Source of the DNA: Bacteroidales bacterium
Lineage (GTDB): Bacteria; Bacteroidota; Bacteroidia; Bacteroidales; UBA932
DNA: 47,588 bases
Direction: 5' to 3'
Assembly (NCBI GenBank): GCA_023667095.1
Contig: JAMPAT010000028.1
Location: 1-47,588, forward strand
A model generated the notes under the pieces. It was not told the origin of the DNA, made no database searches, and saw nothing but the letters and a program-made list of their open reading frames with translations. The position numbers and the translations under genes were made by a program. Positions 1 through 8,307 of this stretch are shown here, piece after piece (position 1 is the first letter of the stretch; every line of letters starts with the position of its first letter).

Positions 1-272
1 GAAAAACTTTCTGTTTGGCACGCCCTGTTTTTGTAACATGTTGACAATCATTCATGTGTGATTTACCGTGGTTCCCAATGTCCAGAAAAACGTTACATTT
101 GGAACCATACTGATTTTCAATATACTGTCAATCAATAGGATACAATTTTACTGCGTGCCCAACGGCAGAAAAACTTTCTATTTGGCACGTCCTGTTTTTG
201 TAACTTTCTGTTAACCAGTTGTGTGTGATTTGCTTCTGTGCCCAATGGTCAAGAAAACATTCCATTGGGCAC
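1..272 (+). repeat. Tandem hairpin array with 84-bp period (left copy, truncated by window edge)
   Basis: Three complete 35-nt stem-loops start at 71, 155 and 238, and the 3' part of another lies at about 1-20. Start-to-start spacing is 84 and 83 bp. Arms are 11-12 bp around an A-rich loop. The copy at 71-105 pairs GTTCCCAATGT with ACATTTGGAAC (one C/T mismatch). The copy at 238-272 pairs GTGCCCAATGG with CCATTGGGCAC perfectly. Spacers of about 49 nt are also conserved. The same unit recurs at 25725-26920. The array ends just before the mltG promoter and continues beyond position 1. Function unknown. Confidence 0.9.
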
Positions 273-308
273 TGTGCGGATTCTGTATGTGAAAAACGGA
301 AGTTTTGC

Positions 309-316
309 TAACTTTG
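309..316 (+). promoter_or_regulatory. Candidate -7 box of mltG promoter
   Basis: TAACTTTG matches the Bacteroidetes -7 consensus TAnnTTTG. No clear -33 TTTG is seen; TTCTG at 281-285 is a weak candidate. It lies 37 bp after the last hairpin of the array and would give an mltG leader of about 155 nt. I see no convincing gene between 317 and 476. Confidence 0.5.
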
Positions 317-476
317 CAGGCCGTGCCTTCTGCAAGGCTTCCTTACAGGAAGAGGACAGGGCTGGAACTTGAAATGTTGGAATATGGCAACTCCTGGAAG
401 CAGATGACTGATGTGTCATCGGATAGCAAAGGGGAGACGGGGCCATGCTGGAAGGATTTGCTGAAAAACAGGAAAT

Positions 477-1553
477 ATGAAGAAGAGAAAAAAGAACAGA
501 AAGAATATCGGGACGAAGAGAAAGATGATATTGGCAGCAGCTACAGTATCGGCTGTTGTTGCATGTGTGGCCGCATTTGTCGGGCTTGTCTACTGGGCAG
601 ACAATGTAGGGGCCAATTTCACAAGGAAATATACGTTGTATGTATATCCGGACATGTCGGCAGGTGAAGTGCTGGACTCAATCAATGCCGGGGCAGGAAC
701 GATAATGAAAGGAAGCCTTGAACGCTGTGCAAGAAAAGAATCCCTGGCAGAAAGGATCAAGCCTGGCAAATATGTCATAGACAAGGAATTTTCGAGCAGG
801 TATGTCGTGAGGATGCTTTGCCTCGGATGGCAGACTCCGCAGAACCTGACTCTTTCAGGGACACTCCGCAGCAAGGAAAGGATAGCCCAGGTAATATCAC
901 GGCAGATGATGATTGATTCAGTTACTGTAGATTCAATGCTGCGTTCTGAGGAGTTCCTCGGACAGTATGGTTTCACTCCTGAAAATGTATTTGCATTGTT
1001 TCTTCCGGATACATACCAGATGTACTGGACTGCTTCCGTAGAGGATATTTTCAGACGCTTCAGGAAGGAGTATGATGCATTCTGGACAGAGGTGCGTATG
1101 GAAAAGGCCGGACTACAGGGACTGACTCCTATGGAAGTCTCTGTGCTTGCATCGATTGTCAATGGGGAAACCCTGAAAAGTTTTGAATATCCGGATATCG
1201 CAGGTGTCTATCTGAACCGTCTGCATAAAGGGATGAAGCTGCAGGCTGACCCTACAGTTGCATATTGTTTCGGATATACCCTGAACCGTATCCTCAAGGT
1301 GCACTTGAAGGTGGATTCTCCGTATAATACGTATAAATACGCAGGGCTGCCGCCCGCTCCTATAAATGTACCTCCGAAGGCGTGCATTGATGCTGTGCTA
1401 AATCCGTCTCAGCATAACTATATGTTCTTCTGCGCAAGTCCGGAGTTCAATGGAACACACCGTTTTGCTTCATCCTATACGGAACATCAGCGGAATGCAC
1501 GTGAATTTCAGCGTGAATTGACGAGACGTCATAAGGAAAGGGCAGCCATGTAG
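477..1553 (+). CDS. mltG: Endolytic peptidoglycan transglycosylase MltG (YceG-like)
   Basis: Inner-membrane lytic transglycosylase that cleaves nascent glycan strands in the periplasm and so sets strand length. The 358-residue protein has a very basic cytoplasmic start (residues 1-16) and one membrane segment (about 17-40). A LysM-like region follows, then the YceG catalytic domain. The active-site signature is present as LASIVNGET (about 224-232); its Glu231 aligns with the conserved Glu of the family's SIVxxE motif. It is followed by GVYLNRL, LQADPTVAY and SPYNTYKYAGLPP, all hallmarks of the family. Length is normal. The start at 477 gives the best basic/hydrophobic N-terminus and follows an A-rich stretch, as usual in Bacteroidetes. 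It is transcribed alone and converges with the C_GCAxxG_C_C gene. Confidence 0.95.
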   Translation: MKKRKKNRKNIGTKRKMILAAATVSAVVACVAAFVGLVYWADNVGANFTRKYTLYVYPDMSAGEVLDSINAGAGTIMKGSLERCARKESLAERIKPGKYVIDKEFSSRYVVRMLCLGWQTPQNLTLSGTLRSKERIAQVISRQMMIDSVTVDSMLRSEEFLGQYGFTPENVFALFLPDTYQMYWTASVEDIFRRFRKEYDAFWTEVRMEKAGLQGLTPMEVSVLASIVNGETLKSFEYPDIAGVYLNRLHKGMKLQADPTVAYCFGYTLNRILKVHLKVDSPYNTYKYAGLPPAPINVPPKACIDAVLNPSQHNYMFFCASPEFNGTHRFASSYTEHQRNAREFQRELTRRHKERAAM

Positions 1554-1625
1554 CTTTGCCATATACGTTACCCTGTCCTTTTGCAATTCCGCATAAGGAT
1601 TACCGGTATTTTGTGGCTCCGGCCA

Positions 1626-1856
1626 GTTACTATGTCAGAGACCATGTCCTGTGTCTATAGTTTGTTACAACTTTAGAATGTCCGGTATTTGCATTGGACA
1701 GAGTGATTGGCCAACGGCTCAATGACCATGTGCGGTTACAACGTCAGAAATCATGTCCTACTGCTACGGGAGGGTTACCGTCAGAGACTATGATACATAG
1801 CCACAGTCCGTTACCACGTCAGAGGCCACGGACCGTAGCCATATCTGCAGATATGC
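1626..1856 (+). repeat. Degenerate 36-39-bp direct repeats in a convergent intergenic gap
   Basis: The 303-bp gap between the stop codons of mltG and the next gene (minus strand) has no gene. A degenerate unit beginning GTTAC and usually continuing to GTCAGA with a nearby CATGTCC starts at 1626, 1664, 1735, 1774 and 1810. Spacings are 38, 71 (two units), 39 and 36 bp. Copies are too diverged for CRISPR repeats and nothing resembling cas is nearby. They may be decaying repeats or part of the shared 3' UTRs. Confidence 0.5.
1840..1855. other. Perfect 16-bp palindrome
   Basis: CATATCTGCAGATATG is its own reverse complement. It lies at the end of the degenerate repeats, next to the stop codon of the minus-strand gene ending at 1857. 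It could be a protein-binding dyad or part of a bidirectional transcript end, but there is no U-tract. Confidence 0.6.
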
Positions 1857-2375
1857 TCAGAGACTATATCCGTTGCTGCATGCAGAATCACTGCCAGCTA
1901 TCTCCATAAGCTTTTGGGCCAGGATTCTTGCCGAACACGCAGCCAGTTCCGGACAAGGGCGTTTCCTGTAGTATTCATTTGTCCTGTCGGACGGAACCGG
2001 GGATTCCTGGGTACGTGGCGAAAGGCCAAGCAGTTCACGGCAGACAATGCTCCCGTTTCTTTCCCTGAATTTGCCTGCCAGCTCCTGCACTATTGCATAG
2101 TTGGCTGTCCTTGCAGACTTTATCGACGGATCATCGGCAGGGGAGATGAGTCCAGCTGCGATTGTCAGGGCCGAGACTGTCCCGCACACTTCCCTGAGCC
2201 GTCCCATTCCTCCTCCGAATCCTGATGCTATTGTCGCAGCCGTCTTCCTGTCGATGTCCAGGACATCTGTAAATGCAAGGAGGACAGCCTGGCAGCAGTT
2301 GTATCCGTCCAGGAAATTCTGCCTTGCCATATTTGCGCGTTCCTCTACATTGAAATTTTCCGGTAGATTGATCAT
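1857..2375 (-). CDS. C_GCAxxG_C_C family protein (putative redox-active, cysteine-rich)
   Basis: Small cytoplasmic protein (172 aa) of the C_GCAxxG_C_C family (TIGR01909). The family is widespread in anaerobes and predicted to be redox-active or metal-binding; its reaction is not established. The family cysteines are present: Cys27-Cys28 in DGYNCCQAV, Cys64 in LREVCGTVSA after the glycine-rich SGFGGGMGRL, Cys112 (IVCREL), and Cys141 and Cys147 in RPCPELAACSARI. There is no signal peptide or membrane segment. It lies 75 bp downstream of the RelA-type gene on the same strand and may be read through from it. The family call is firm; the role is open. Confidence 0.88.
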   Translation of the reverse strand: MINLPENFNVEERANMARQNFLDGYNCCQAVLLAFTDVLDIDRKTAATIASGFGGGMGRLREVCGTVSALTIAAGLISPADDPSIKSARTANYAIVQELAGKFRERNGSIVCRELLGLSPRTQESPVPSDRTNEYYRKRPCPELAACSARILAQKLMEIAGSDSACSNGYSL

Positions 2376-2450
2376 TTCATGTTGTAATTTAAATCATTGT
2401 ATACTGCAGAAGCCTGCTCCTCAGTTTCTGCTTCCACAGAAACCTGCCCT

Positions 2451-4655
2451 CTATCCTCTGCTGACCTTTATTATGTTCTTCAGCGCACGTATCTGGGAGA
2501 GTACCTTGTCAAGTTCCATATTGCTTGTCACTGCAATCTTCATCTGTATGTCGTATGTCCCTCCACGCCCGTTTTCATTGAAGCTGAACGAACGTATTGA
2601 AGCCTTGAAAGAGTTGACGACATCCATTATTTCATTGATTACAGATGGCTCCAATGCCGCGATTATCCTTATGGTAGTCTGGAAGGTGGATGTACTTGGA
2701 GTATCGCTCCACCTTACCTTCTGTATCCTGTACGGGTACATTTCCATAAGCCTTGCTGCATTGGGGCATGACATCCTGTGTATCTTTATGCCGTCCTTTA
2801 TCGAGACAAATCCGAAGACATCATCACCGAAGACAGGGTTGCAGCATTTGGCCATCCTGTAGTCGATGTTCTTGATATTCTTGGCATCTATGACAAAAAT
2901 ATCGTCAGAATTCTTTGCCACGGGATGTATGCTTTGTGCCTTACGGTTCTCAACTGTGGTCTCCTGCTGCTCTTCGATGCCTTTCAGATGCTCTGTAAGG
3001 AAGTTCTTTATCTCTGTAATGTCTATATCTCCTTCTCCGATAGCTGCATAGAAGGCATTCAATGTCTTGAACAGCTTCTTTTTCATGAATGCCGCCAATG
3101 TCTCATCGCTTGCCTCCATCTTCCAGTTCTTCAGACGCCGCTCCAGCAGTTCCTTGCCCTCATTTGCCTTGCGGAATTCAGCTTCGCTCAGCTTCTGGCG
3201 GATCTTGTTCCTTGCCTTTGACGTTATCGCGATGTTCAGCCATCCGGAGGCAGGCTTCTGGTTCTTTCCGCTCATTATCTCGACAACATCTCCGGTCTTG
3301 AGAACCTCCTTTATGGAGACAGCCTTGCCATTTACCTTTCCTCCGGTACATTTGACCCCGAGATTGGTATGTATGTCGAAAGCAAAGTCAAGCAATGTCG
3401 CTCCCACAGGCAGCTTCCGCAGCTCTCCAGTAGGGGTGAACACGAATATCTCCTTTGACGGCGGTTCCGGCAGGTCATCCTCATAGTATTCCGCGGCAAT
3501 GTCACCGGCAGCCCCTTTCGGATGCTCCAGGGTGTAGCGCACTGATGCCAGCCATTTGTCGAGCGAAGCCTCGTGCTTGATTCCTTTATATGACCAGTGT
3601 GACGCGAGGCCGTTCTCAGCCATCTCGTCCATCCTCTTTGTGCGTATCTGCACTTCGAGGTAGGCCCCCTCCTTGTTCTTGACGGTTATGTGCAGCGACT
3701 CATATCCGTTTGGCTTTGGATTGGAAAGCCAGTCGCGCAGACGCTTGGTGTCTGATTCGTATTCCTCTGTAACGTATGAAAATACCTTCCAGCACAGGTC
3801 GTGCTCAGTCTTCCTGTCAGGTGCGCAGTCTATGATGAACCTTATGGCAAACACATCGTAGACACCCTCAAAAGGAACTTTCTGCTTCTGCATCTTTTTC
3901 CATATAGAGTAGGCTGTCTTTGTGCGCATCTTAAGCTTGTATGTGATTCCTGCATCAGAGAGCTTCTGCTCAAGCGGACCGATGAACTGGGTCATCAGCT
4001 TCTGCCTGTCTTTCTCTGTGCTTTTCAGCTTGTTGGTTATTGCCCGATATTGCTCCGGCTCTGCATACTGGAAATAGATGTCCTCCATCTCGCTCTTCAT
4101 GTTGTACAGCCCGAGCTGGTGGGCCAGAGGGATATACAGCATCAGGGTCTCCAGTATTTTTCTTTCCCTCGACAGTTTCGGGAACATCGACAGGGAGCGC
4201 ATTACCTCCAGCCTGTCTGCAAGCTTCAGCACTGTTACACGCGGATCCATTGAGTATGAGACAATCAGCTTCTTGTAGTTCTCCGCTTCAAGCTGTGTGT
4301 CCTTGGGCTTGATTGTGGCAATCTTGTTCAGCCCGTCAACTATGGTGTAGATGTCTTTGCCGAAATCATTTACGGGAGCATCCTGCATTGAGGCAAGGGC
4401 GTCCCTTACTGTCTGGAATGTCATCTCCGGATTCAGGCGCATCGCCTCATGTATGAATACGGCTGCTATGCATTCCGCAGGAAGACCGACTTCATCAGCT
4501 GCAATCTGTGCAACGGCAACCGGGTGCTCGATAAACGGGTGCCCGTTGTTGCGTGTATGTCCGGAGAGTGCTTCGGAAGCAATGTTGAATGCTGCGCGTA
4601 CCAGATCCTTTCCGTCCGCGCTGTAGTTGGGGAAGAGTTCATCAATGCAATCCAT
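2451..4655 (-). CDS. relA: RelA/SpoT-family (p)ppGpp synthetase with degenerate hydrolase domain
   Basis: Long RSH alarmone enzyme, 734 aa. Order: HD-type hydrolase domain (about 20-170), synthetase domain (about 235-357), TGS (about 400-463), conserved Cys pair region (ACKxx-type MAKCCNP, Cys604-605) and C-terminal ACT domain (about 655-734). The synthetase looks intact: VYDVFAIRFIID, NPKPNGYESLH, LEVQIRTKRMDEMAENGLA. The hydrolase is not: the family HDxxED appears as HEAMRL at 69-74, so the Asp is Glu and the Glu-Asp pair is Arg-Leu, although His44 and the later LADRLE Asp remain. By family knowledge this fits a mainly synthetic RelA, with a separate bifunctional SpoT/Rel elsewhere in the genome (inference). 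It would respond to starvation on ribosomes through the TGS/ACT half. Confidence 0.92.
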   Translation of the reverse strand: MDCIDELFPNYSADGKDLVRAAFNIASEALSGHTRNNGHPFIEHPVAVAQIAADEVGLPAECIAAVFIHEAMRLNPEMTFQTVRDALASMQDAPVNDFGKDIYTIVDGLNKIATIKPKDTQLEAENYKKLIVSYSMDPRVTVLKLADRLEVMRSLSMFPKLSRERKILETLMLYIPLAHQLGLYNMKSEMEDIYFQYAEPEQYRAITNKLKSTEKDRQKLMTQFIGPLEQKLSDAGITYKLKMRTKTAYSIWKKMQKQKVPFEGVYDVFAIRFIIDCAPDRKTEHDLCWKVFSYVTEEYESDTKRLRDWLSNPKPNGYESLHITVKNKEGAYLEVQIRTKRMDEMAENGLASHWSYKGIKHEASLDKWLASVRYTLEHPKGAAGDIAAEYYEDDLPEPPSKEIFVFTPTGELRKLPVGATLLDFAFDIHTNLGVKCTGGKVNGKAVSIKEVLKTGDVVEIMSGKNQKPASGWLNIAITSKARNKIRQKLSEAEFRKANEGKELLERRLKNWKMEASDETLAAFMKKKLFKTLNAFYAAIGEGDIDITEIKNFLTEHLKGIEEQQETTVENRKAQSIHPVAKNSDDIFVIDAKNIKNIDYRMAKCCNPVFGDDVFGFVSIKDGIKIHRMSCPNAARLMEMYPYRIQKVRWSDTPSTSTFQTTIRIIAALEPSVINEIMDVVNSFKASIRSFSFNENGRGGTYDIQMKIAVTSNMELDKVLSQIRALKNIIKVSRG

Positions 4656-4724
4656 ATATTGTCCGTTTTAGAATCTGCTTAAATTTTATTTGTTATAAAT
4701 TTTATGATAGATTTTTTAGGATAG

Positions 4725-4755
4725 TTTTCCTATCTTTTTGAAAAAGATAGGAAAA
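4725..4755. other. Long perfect inverted repeat between uvrB and relA
   Basis: Fifteen-base arms, TTTTCCTATCTTTTT and AAAAAGATAGGAAAA, flank a single G at 4740, inside a very AT-rich 158-bp gap (4656-4813). U-runs lie on the 5' side of the stem and A-runs on the 3' side on both strands, the reverse of an intrinsic terminator. A cruciform, operator or RNA hairpin between uvrB and relA is possible. Confidence 0.65.
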
Positions 4756-4813
4756 AATAGACAAAAAAGATATATAAAAGAATTTTCATAATATTTTTAA
4801 ACAGATTCTTAGT

Positions 4814-6979
4814 TTATTTCCATACTTTAAGATATTCTTTCAGGGCCCACATCTCATCCCTGTACTTGGCAGCGGCAAGGAAGTCAAGGTCTGCTGCTGC
4901 CTTCTGCATGTTCTTCTGGGCCTGCTCCACGGCCTTTTCGACCTGAGGCCTTGTCATTGAACGTATGACAGGATCCTGGAGTACAGCGGCAAGGTCTGCC
5001 TGGATATAGCCCTCAACATACGCAGAATTGCTTTCCCTCAGCGAGTCATGTCCAAGCCCTACGCTTACGCTGCCTTTGCCGAGGTCCGTCGGGTCCGGGA
5101 TATATCTTGGTGCATCGTACGAGTTCGGTGCGCTGACCTTCCCTGTGACCGTATTGGCAAGACGTGGATTTCTCTCCTTGACGTCTGCCTGCTCGACAAG
5201 TGTATTGCTCTTGACCGCCACCTGTGTCGGGACAATGCCGTGCATCTTGTTGTATTCCATCTGCTTAGCACGCCTTCTGTCTGTCTCGTATATGGTCTCC
5301 TGCATCGAGCGCGTTATGCTGTCCGCGTACATTATCACAAGGCCGTTGACATTTCGTGCGGCACGTCCCGCTGTCTGTGTCAGGGACCTCCCTGAGCGCA
5401 GGAATCCTTCCTTGTCCGCATCTAGTATAGCGACAAGTGACACGGTGGGTATGTCCAGGCCCTCCCTGAGCAGGTTCACACCTACAAGCACATCGAAAAG
5501 CCCGTTCTTGAAGTCCTCAATAATCTCTACGCGCTCCATCGTGTCCACGTCAGAGTGTATATAGCGGCATCTCACGCCCATACGGGTGAAATATTTTTCC
5601 AGCTCCTCTGCCATACGCTTCGTCAGGGTAGTCACAAGTACTCTCTCATCCTTTTCTGCGCGGACCCTTATCTCCTCAAGGAGGTCATCCACCTGGTTTT
5701 CTGTAGGACGGACCTCAATAGGAGGGTCCAGAAGACCTGTAGGACGCACAACCTGCTCTACAACAAGTCCTTCTGACTGCTCTAATTCATAGTCTCCAGG
5801 AGTCGCGCTGACATATACCTTCTGTCCTGAGATATCGTTGAACTCATCGAATTTCAGCGGCCTGTTGTCTGCTGCAGCCGGAAGCCTGAAACCATATTCA
5901 ACAAGCACTGACTTCCTCGAATGGTCTCCGCCGTACATTGCCCTTATCTGCGGCAATGTGACATGGCTCTCATCGATGAATGTAATGAAATCCTTCGGGA
6001 AATAGTCAAGCAGGCAGAATGGACGCATCCCTTCCTTCCGGCCGTCAAAATATCTTGAATAATTCTCTATTCCAGGACAATAGCCCATCTCCTTTATCAT
6101 TTCGAGGTCATATTCTACCCTCTGCTTGAGCCTCTTTGCCTCCAGTGGCTTGCCGATGTCATGGAAATATTCGCACTGCCTGAAAAGGTCGTCCTGTATC
6201 TGGCTTATGGCCTTGATGCTGCGCTCCTTCGTTGTGACGAAGTTGTTGGCCGGATATATCGAAATCTCATCGAGGCTGGAAATGAATGCACCTGTGACGG
6301 GGTCGATTATCGATATGCTGTCAACCTCATCCCCGAAGAACTCAATCTTGACTGCATCGTCCCCGTTCCCGAGGCAGATGTCCACACTGTCGCCCCTGAC
6401 GCGGAATGTCCCTCGCTTGAAATCAGCCTCTGTCCTTGAATAAAGGGCATCTACAAGCTGGTACAGCAGCCTTGTCATGCTCCTTTCCTCGCCACGCCGT
6501 ACTGTGACTGTCTGGGCATGGAAATCCTCCGGATTGCCTATTCCGTAGAGACATGACACGCTGGAAATGACGACAATATCCCTCCTGCCGCTTAGCAGTG
6601 ACGAGGCTGCGCTCAGCCTCAGCTTCTCAATCTCGTCATTGATGCTCAGGTCCTTCTCTATATATGTATCCGTAGTCGGGATATATGCCTCCGGCTGATA
6701 ATAGTCATAGTAGGAGACGAAATATTCAACGGCATTGTCCGGGAAGAATCGCTTGAATTCACCGTAGAGCTGTGCCGCAAGTGTCTTGTTGTGGCTCAGT
6801 ATCAGGGCCGGACGCTGCATCTGCTCGATTACGTTTGCCATGGTGAATGTCTTTCCGGAGCCTGTCACACCGAGCAAGGTCACAGCATCTACACCCTGGT
6901 TGAGTGCATCACAGATTCCCTTTATCGCTCCGGGCTGGTCTCCGGACGGCCTGTATTCTGACTGTATCCTGAATTTCAT
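4814..6979 (-). CDS. uvrB: Excinuclease ABC subunit UvrB
   Basis: DNA-damage recognition helicase of nucleotide excision repair. It is loaded by UvrA, opens the helix with a beta-hairpin and recruits UvrC. Visible features: Walker A GVTGSGKT at 37-44; the beta-hairpin block [20 protein letters not shown] at about 91-109; the helicase box [28 protein letters not shown] and QTAGRAARN of the second RecA-like domain; and a C-terminal UVR motif (about 675-715, [13 protein letters not shown]) that contacts UvrC. At 721 aa it is somewhat longer than the usual 660-680, with an extra low-conservation linker before the UVR motif. The ATG at 6979 precedes the canonical [19 protein letters not shown] start. 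A minus-strand TAnnTTTG box at 7117-7110 could drive it. Confidence 0.97.
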   Translation of the reverse strand: MKFRIQSEYRPSGDQPGAIKGICDALNQGVDAVTLLGVTGSGKTFTMANVIEQMQRPALILSHNKTLAAQLYGEFKRFFPDNAVEYFVSYYDYYQPEAYIPTTDTYIEKDLSINDEIEKLRLSAASSLLSGRRDIVVISSVSCLYGIGNPEDFHAQTVTVRRGEERSMTRLLYQLVDALYSRTEADFKRGTFRVRGDSVDICLGNGDDAVKIEFFGDEVDSISIIDPVTGAFISSLDEISIYPANNFVTTKERSIKAISQIQDDLFRQCEYFHDIGKPLEAKRLKQRVEYDLEMIKEMGYCPGIENYSRYFDGRKEGMRPFCLLDYFPKDFITFIDESHVTLPQIRAMYGGDHSRKSVLVEYGFRLPAAADNRPLKFDEFNDISGQKVYVSATPGDYELEQSEGLVVEQVVRPTGLLDPPIEVRPTENQVDDLLEEIRVRAEKDERVLVTTLTKRMAEELEKYFTRMGVRCRYIHSDVDTMERVEIIEDFKNGLFDVLVGVNLLREGLDIPTVSLVAILDADKEGFLRSGRSLTQTAGRAARNVNGLVIMYADSITRSMQETIYETDRRRAKQMEYNKMHGIVPTQVAVKSNTLVEQADVKERNPRLANTVTGKVSAPNSYDAPRYIPDPTDLGKGSVSVGLGHDSLRESNSAYVEGYIQADLAAVLQDPVIRSMTRPQVEKAVEQAQKNMQKAAADLDFLAAAKYRDEMWALKEYLKVWK

Positions 6980-7109
6980 CTTTTCCTGCTTATACCTATT
7001 ACTATATCTCTTAATATGGCACTAATATATCTCTGAATCCGGTCTCTCATTCCTCTTCCAGAGCGTGGCTGCCGCTGGCCATTTCTGTGCCAGACTGCAT
7101 TTAGCTTGG

Positions 7110-7117
7110 CAAAGTTA
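7110..7117 (-). promoter_or_regulatory. Candidate -7 box for uvrB
   Basis: On the minus strand the bases read TAACTTTG, matching TAnnTTTG. This predicts a leader of roughly 125 nt for uvrB. No convincing -33 element is visible. It sits back to back with the plus-strand box for the LysE-family gene. Confidence 0.4.
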
Positions 7118-7139
7118 GAAATAATATGCATAATTTGAC

Positions 7140-7147
7140 TAAATTTG
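7140..7147 (+). promoter_or_regulatory. Candidate -7 box for the LysE-family gene
   Basis: TAAATTTG matches TAnnTTTG and lies only 7 bases before the ATG at 7155, so the transcript would be leaderless or nearly so. The -33 element is not clear. Confidence 0.4.
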
Positions 7148-7154
7148 CAGGGTT

Positions 7155-7739
7155 ATGCCGATATCACTTTTACCATCTTTGCTTATCAGTATATTCCTGG
7201 TCGGGTACACGCCCGGTCCGGCCAACCTGTATGCTTTCTCGTGTGCTATACGTTTCGGGAGGAGGAAGGCCATGAAGATGTGGCTCGGGATATTTGTCGG
7301 GTTTGTCCTTACGGCTTCTGTAGTCGCTGTGCTGATGCATTTCCTCGGTGAGGTGATGGGGGACTATGTCAGATACCTTAAATATATAGGGTCTGCCTAT
7401 CTGCTCTATCTGGCCTGGACTTTTCTCAGGGCAAGGAGGCAGGACAGCAGTGAACCTGCTGAATGCTCGTTCATTTCCGGTATGCTTGTCCCTCCTGCAA
7501 ATGCAAAGATGATTCTTTTCGAGATGTCCGTGATGAGCTCGTTTGTGCTTCCTTACTCTGACAGGCTTGCAGATCTGTTAGCCGTGGCTGCACTGCTTAT
7601 CCTTGCCGGACCTGTGGCAAATATGGTCTGGCTGCTTGCCGGAAACCTCATAAGGCCATTGGCAATGAAGTACAGTAAGGCTACGGACTTGACAATTGCA
7701 ATCCTTCTTGCCTGCTGTGCTGTGTATATGGCTGCCTGA
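7155..7739 (+). CDS. LysE/RhtB-family amino-acid exporter
   Basis: Inner-membrane translocator of 194 aa, the usual size for LysE/RhtB exporters, which expel amino acids or related small molecules. Several hydrophobic helices span most of the length (about 4-18, 40-62, 72-90, 112-130, 138-162, 174-193). The family signature near the N-terminus is present as YTPGPANLYAFSCA (residues 18-31). A second re-entrant motif is present as GMLVPPANAKMILF, where family members usually have a NPK core, so it is slightly altered. Substrate cannot be read from the sequence. The gene is divergent from uvrB and stands alone. Confidence 0.88.
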   Translation: MPISLLPSLLISIFLVGYTPGPANLYAFSCAIRFGRRKAMKMWLGIFVGFVLTASVVAVLMHFLGEVMGDYVRYLKYIGSAYLLYLAWTFLRARRQDSSEPAECSFISGMLVPPANAKMILFEMSVMSSFVLPYSDRLADLLAVAALLILAGPVANMVWLLAGNLIRPLAMKYSKATDLTIAILLACCAVYMAA

Positions 7740-8299
7740 TACTATTGGCTGATTTCAAGATAGAATGCGATGGGAACTCAACAGTCAGAACCGTCCTCTT
7801 CCGGTCCGTACTCCTGATGGAGGTTTTCTTCAAATTTCAATTCCCGGAAAGGAAAAATTCATTTTTTGTCAATCCCATTGTCGCCAGGTGGAGTGTGAAT
7901 TCAAAATCGAAATGCTAAAAGCACACAATAGAAAGTAATTCATAGAACTCCGGCATTGCCATGACTTTGTTTCCGATCGGGCACCGGAATGTGCCATACA
8001 GTGCATGTAATGCATATTCCGGTGGCAGGTCCCCTCAAAAAATATGGCACCTGCCATCTCTTGAAAATGTAAATAATTTATACTGACGTTATTATGATTT
8101 CGTAGGATGCCCGACACAGAACAAAAAAGTGAAACGGAACAGAAACGTAAAAATGTCACAGTCATTTTCAATTTTGTCATAGATGTCCACACATTCCGTA
8201 GACTCGGAGGTGGCTCTATAGAACCTATGCGGGATATTGGAATTCAGGCTGCCATTCAGTCCGAAACAGATTAAATTTCCTGCTTTCAAATTTTAATGC
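7740..8299. other. Gene-free stretch with nested inverted repeats (7980-8056)
   Basis: No convincing coding region; the open frames on the minus strand have no recognisable content. Between 7980 and 8056 there are overlapping hairpins. CACCGGAAT (7982-7990) pairs with ATTCCGGTG (8016-8024). TGGCAGGT (8023-8030) pairs with ACCTGCCA (8049-8056) and shares bases with the first stem, so the two compete. A small GGCAC/GTGCC stem (7980-7984/7991-7995) is also possible. The rest shows nothing notable. Confidence 0.5.
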
Positions 8300-8307
8300 T
8301 ATTTTTG
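8300..8307 (+). promoter_or_regulatory. Candidate -7 box for ahcY
   Basis: TATTTTTG matches TAnnTTTG. TTTCC at 8276-8280 is a weak -33 candidate. Transcription would start near 8312, giving a leader of about 110 nt that contains the hairpins described next. Confidence 0.45.

Noticed and set aside
249..667. Open frames around the mltG start, including a 120-codon plus-strand frame from 305
   Set aside because: It overlaps mltG in another frame, has no recognisable content, and its start precedes the likely promoter box at 309-316.
1626..1856. Possible small CRISPR array (36-39-bp spacing)
   Set aside because: The repeats are degenerate rather than near-identical, there are no defined unique spacers and no cas gene is nearby.
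4725..4755. Intrinsic terminator of uvrB
   Set aside because: The polarity of U and A runs around the stem is the reverse of a terminator on either strand, so I list it only as an inverted repeat.
7869..8289. Minus-strand frames of 107 and 65 codons in the gap before ahcY
   Set aside because: They show no domain, poor composition and no promoter, and they overlap strong inverted repeats.
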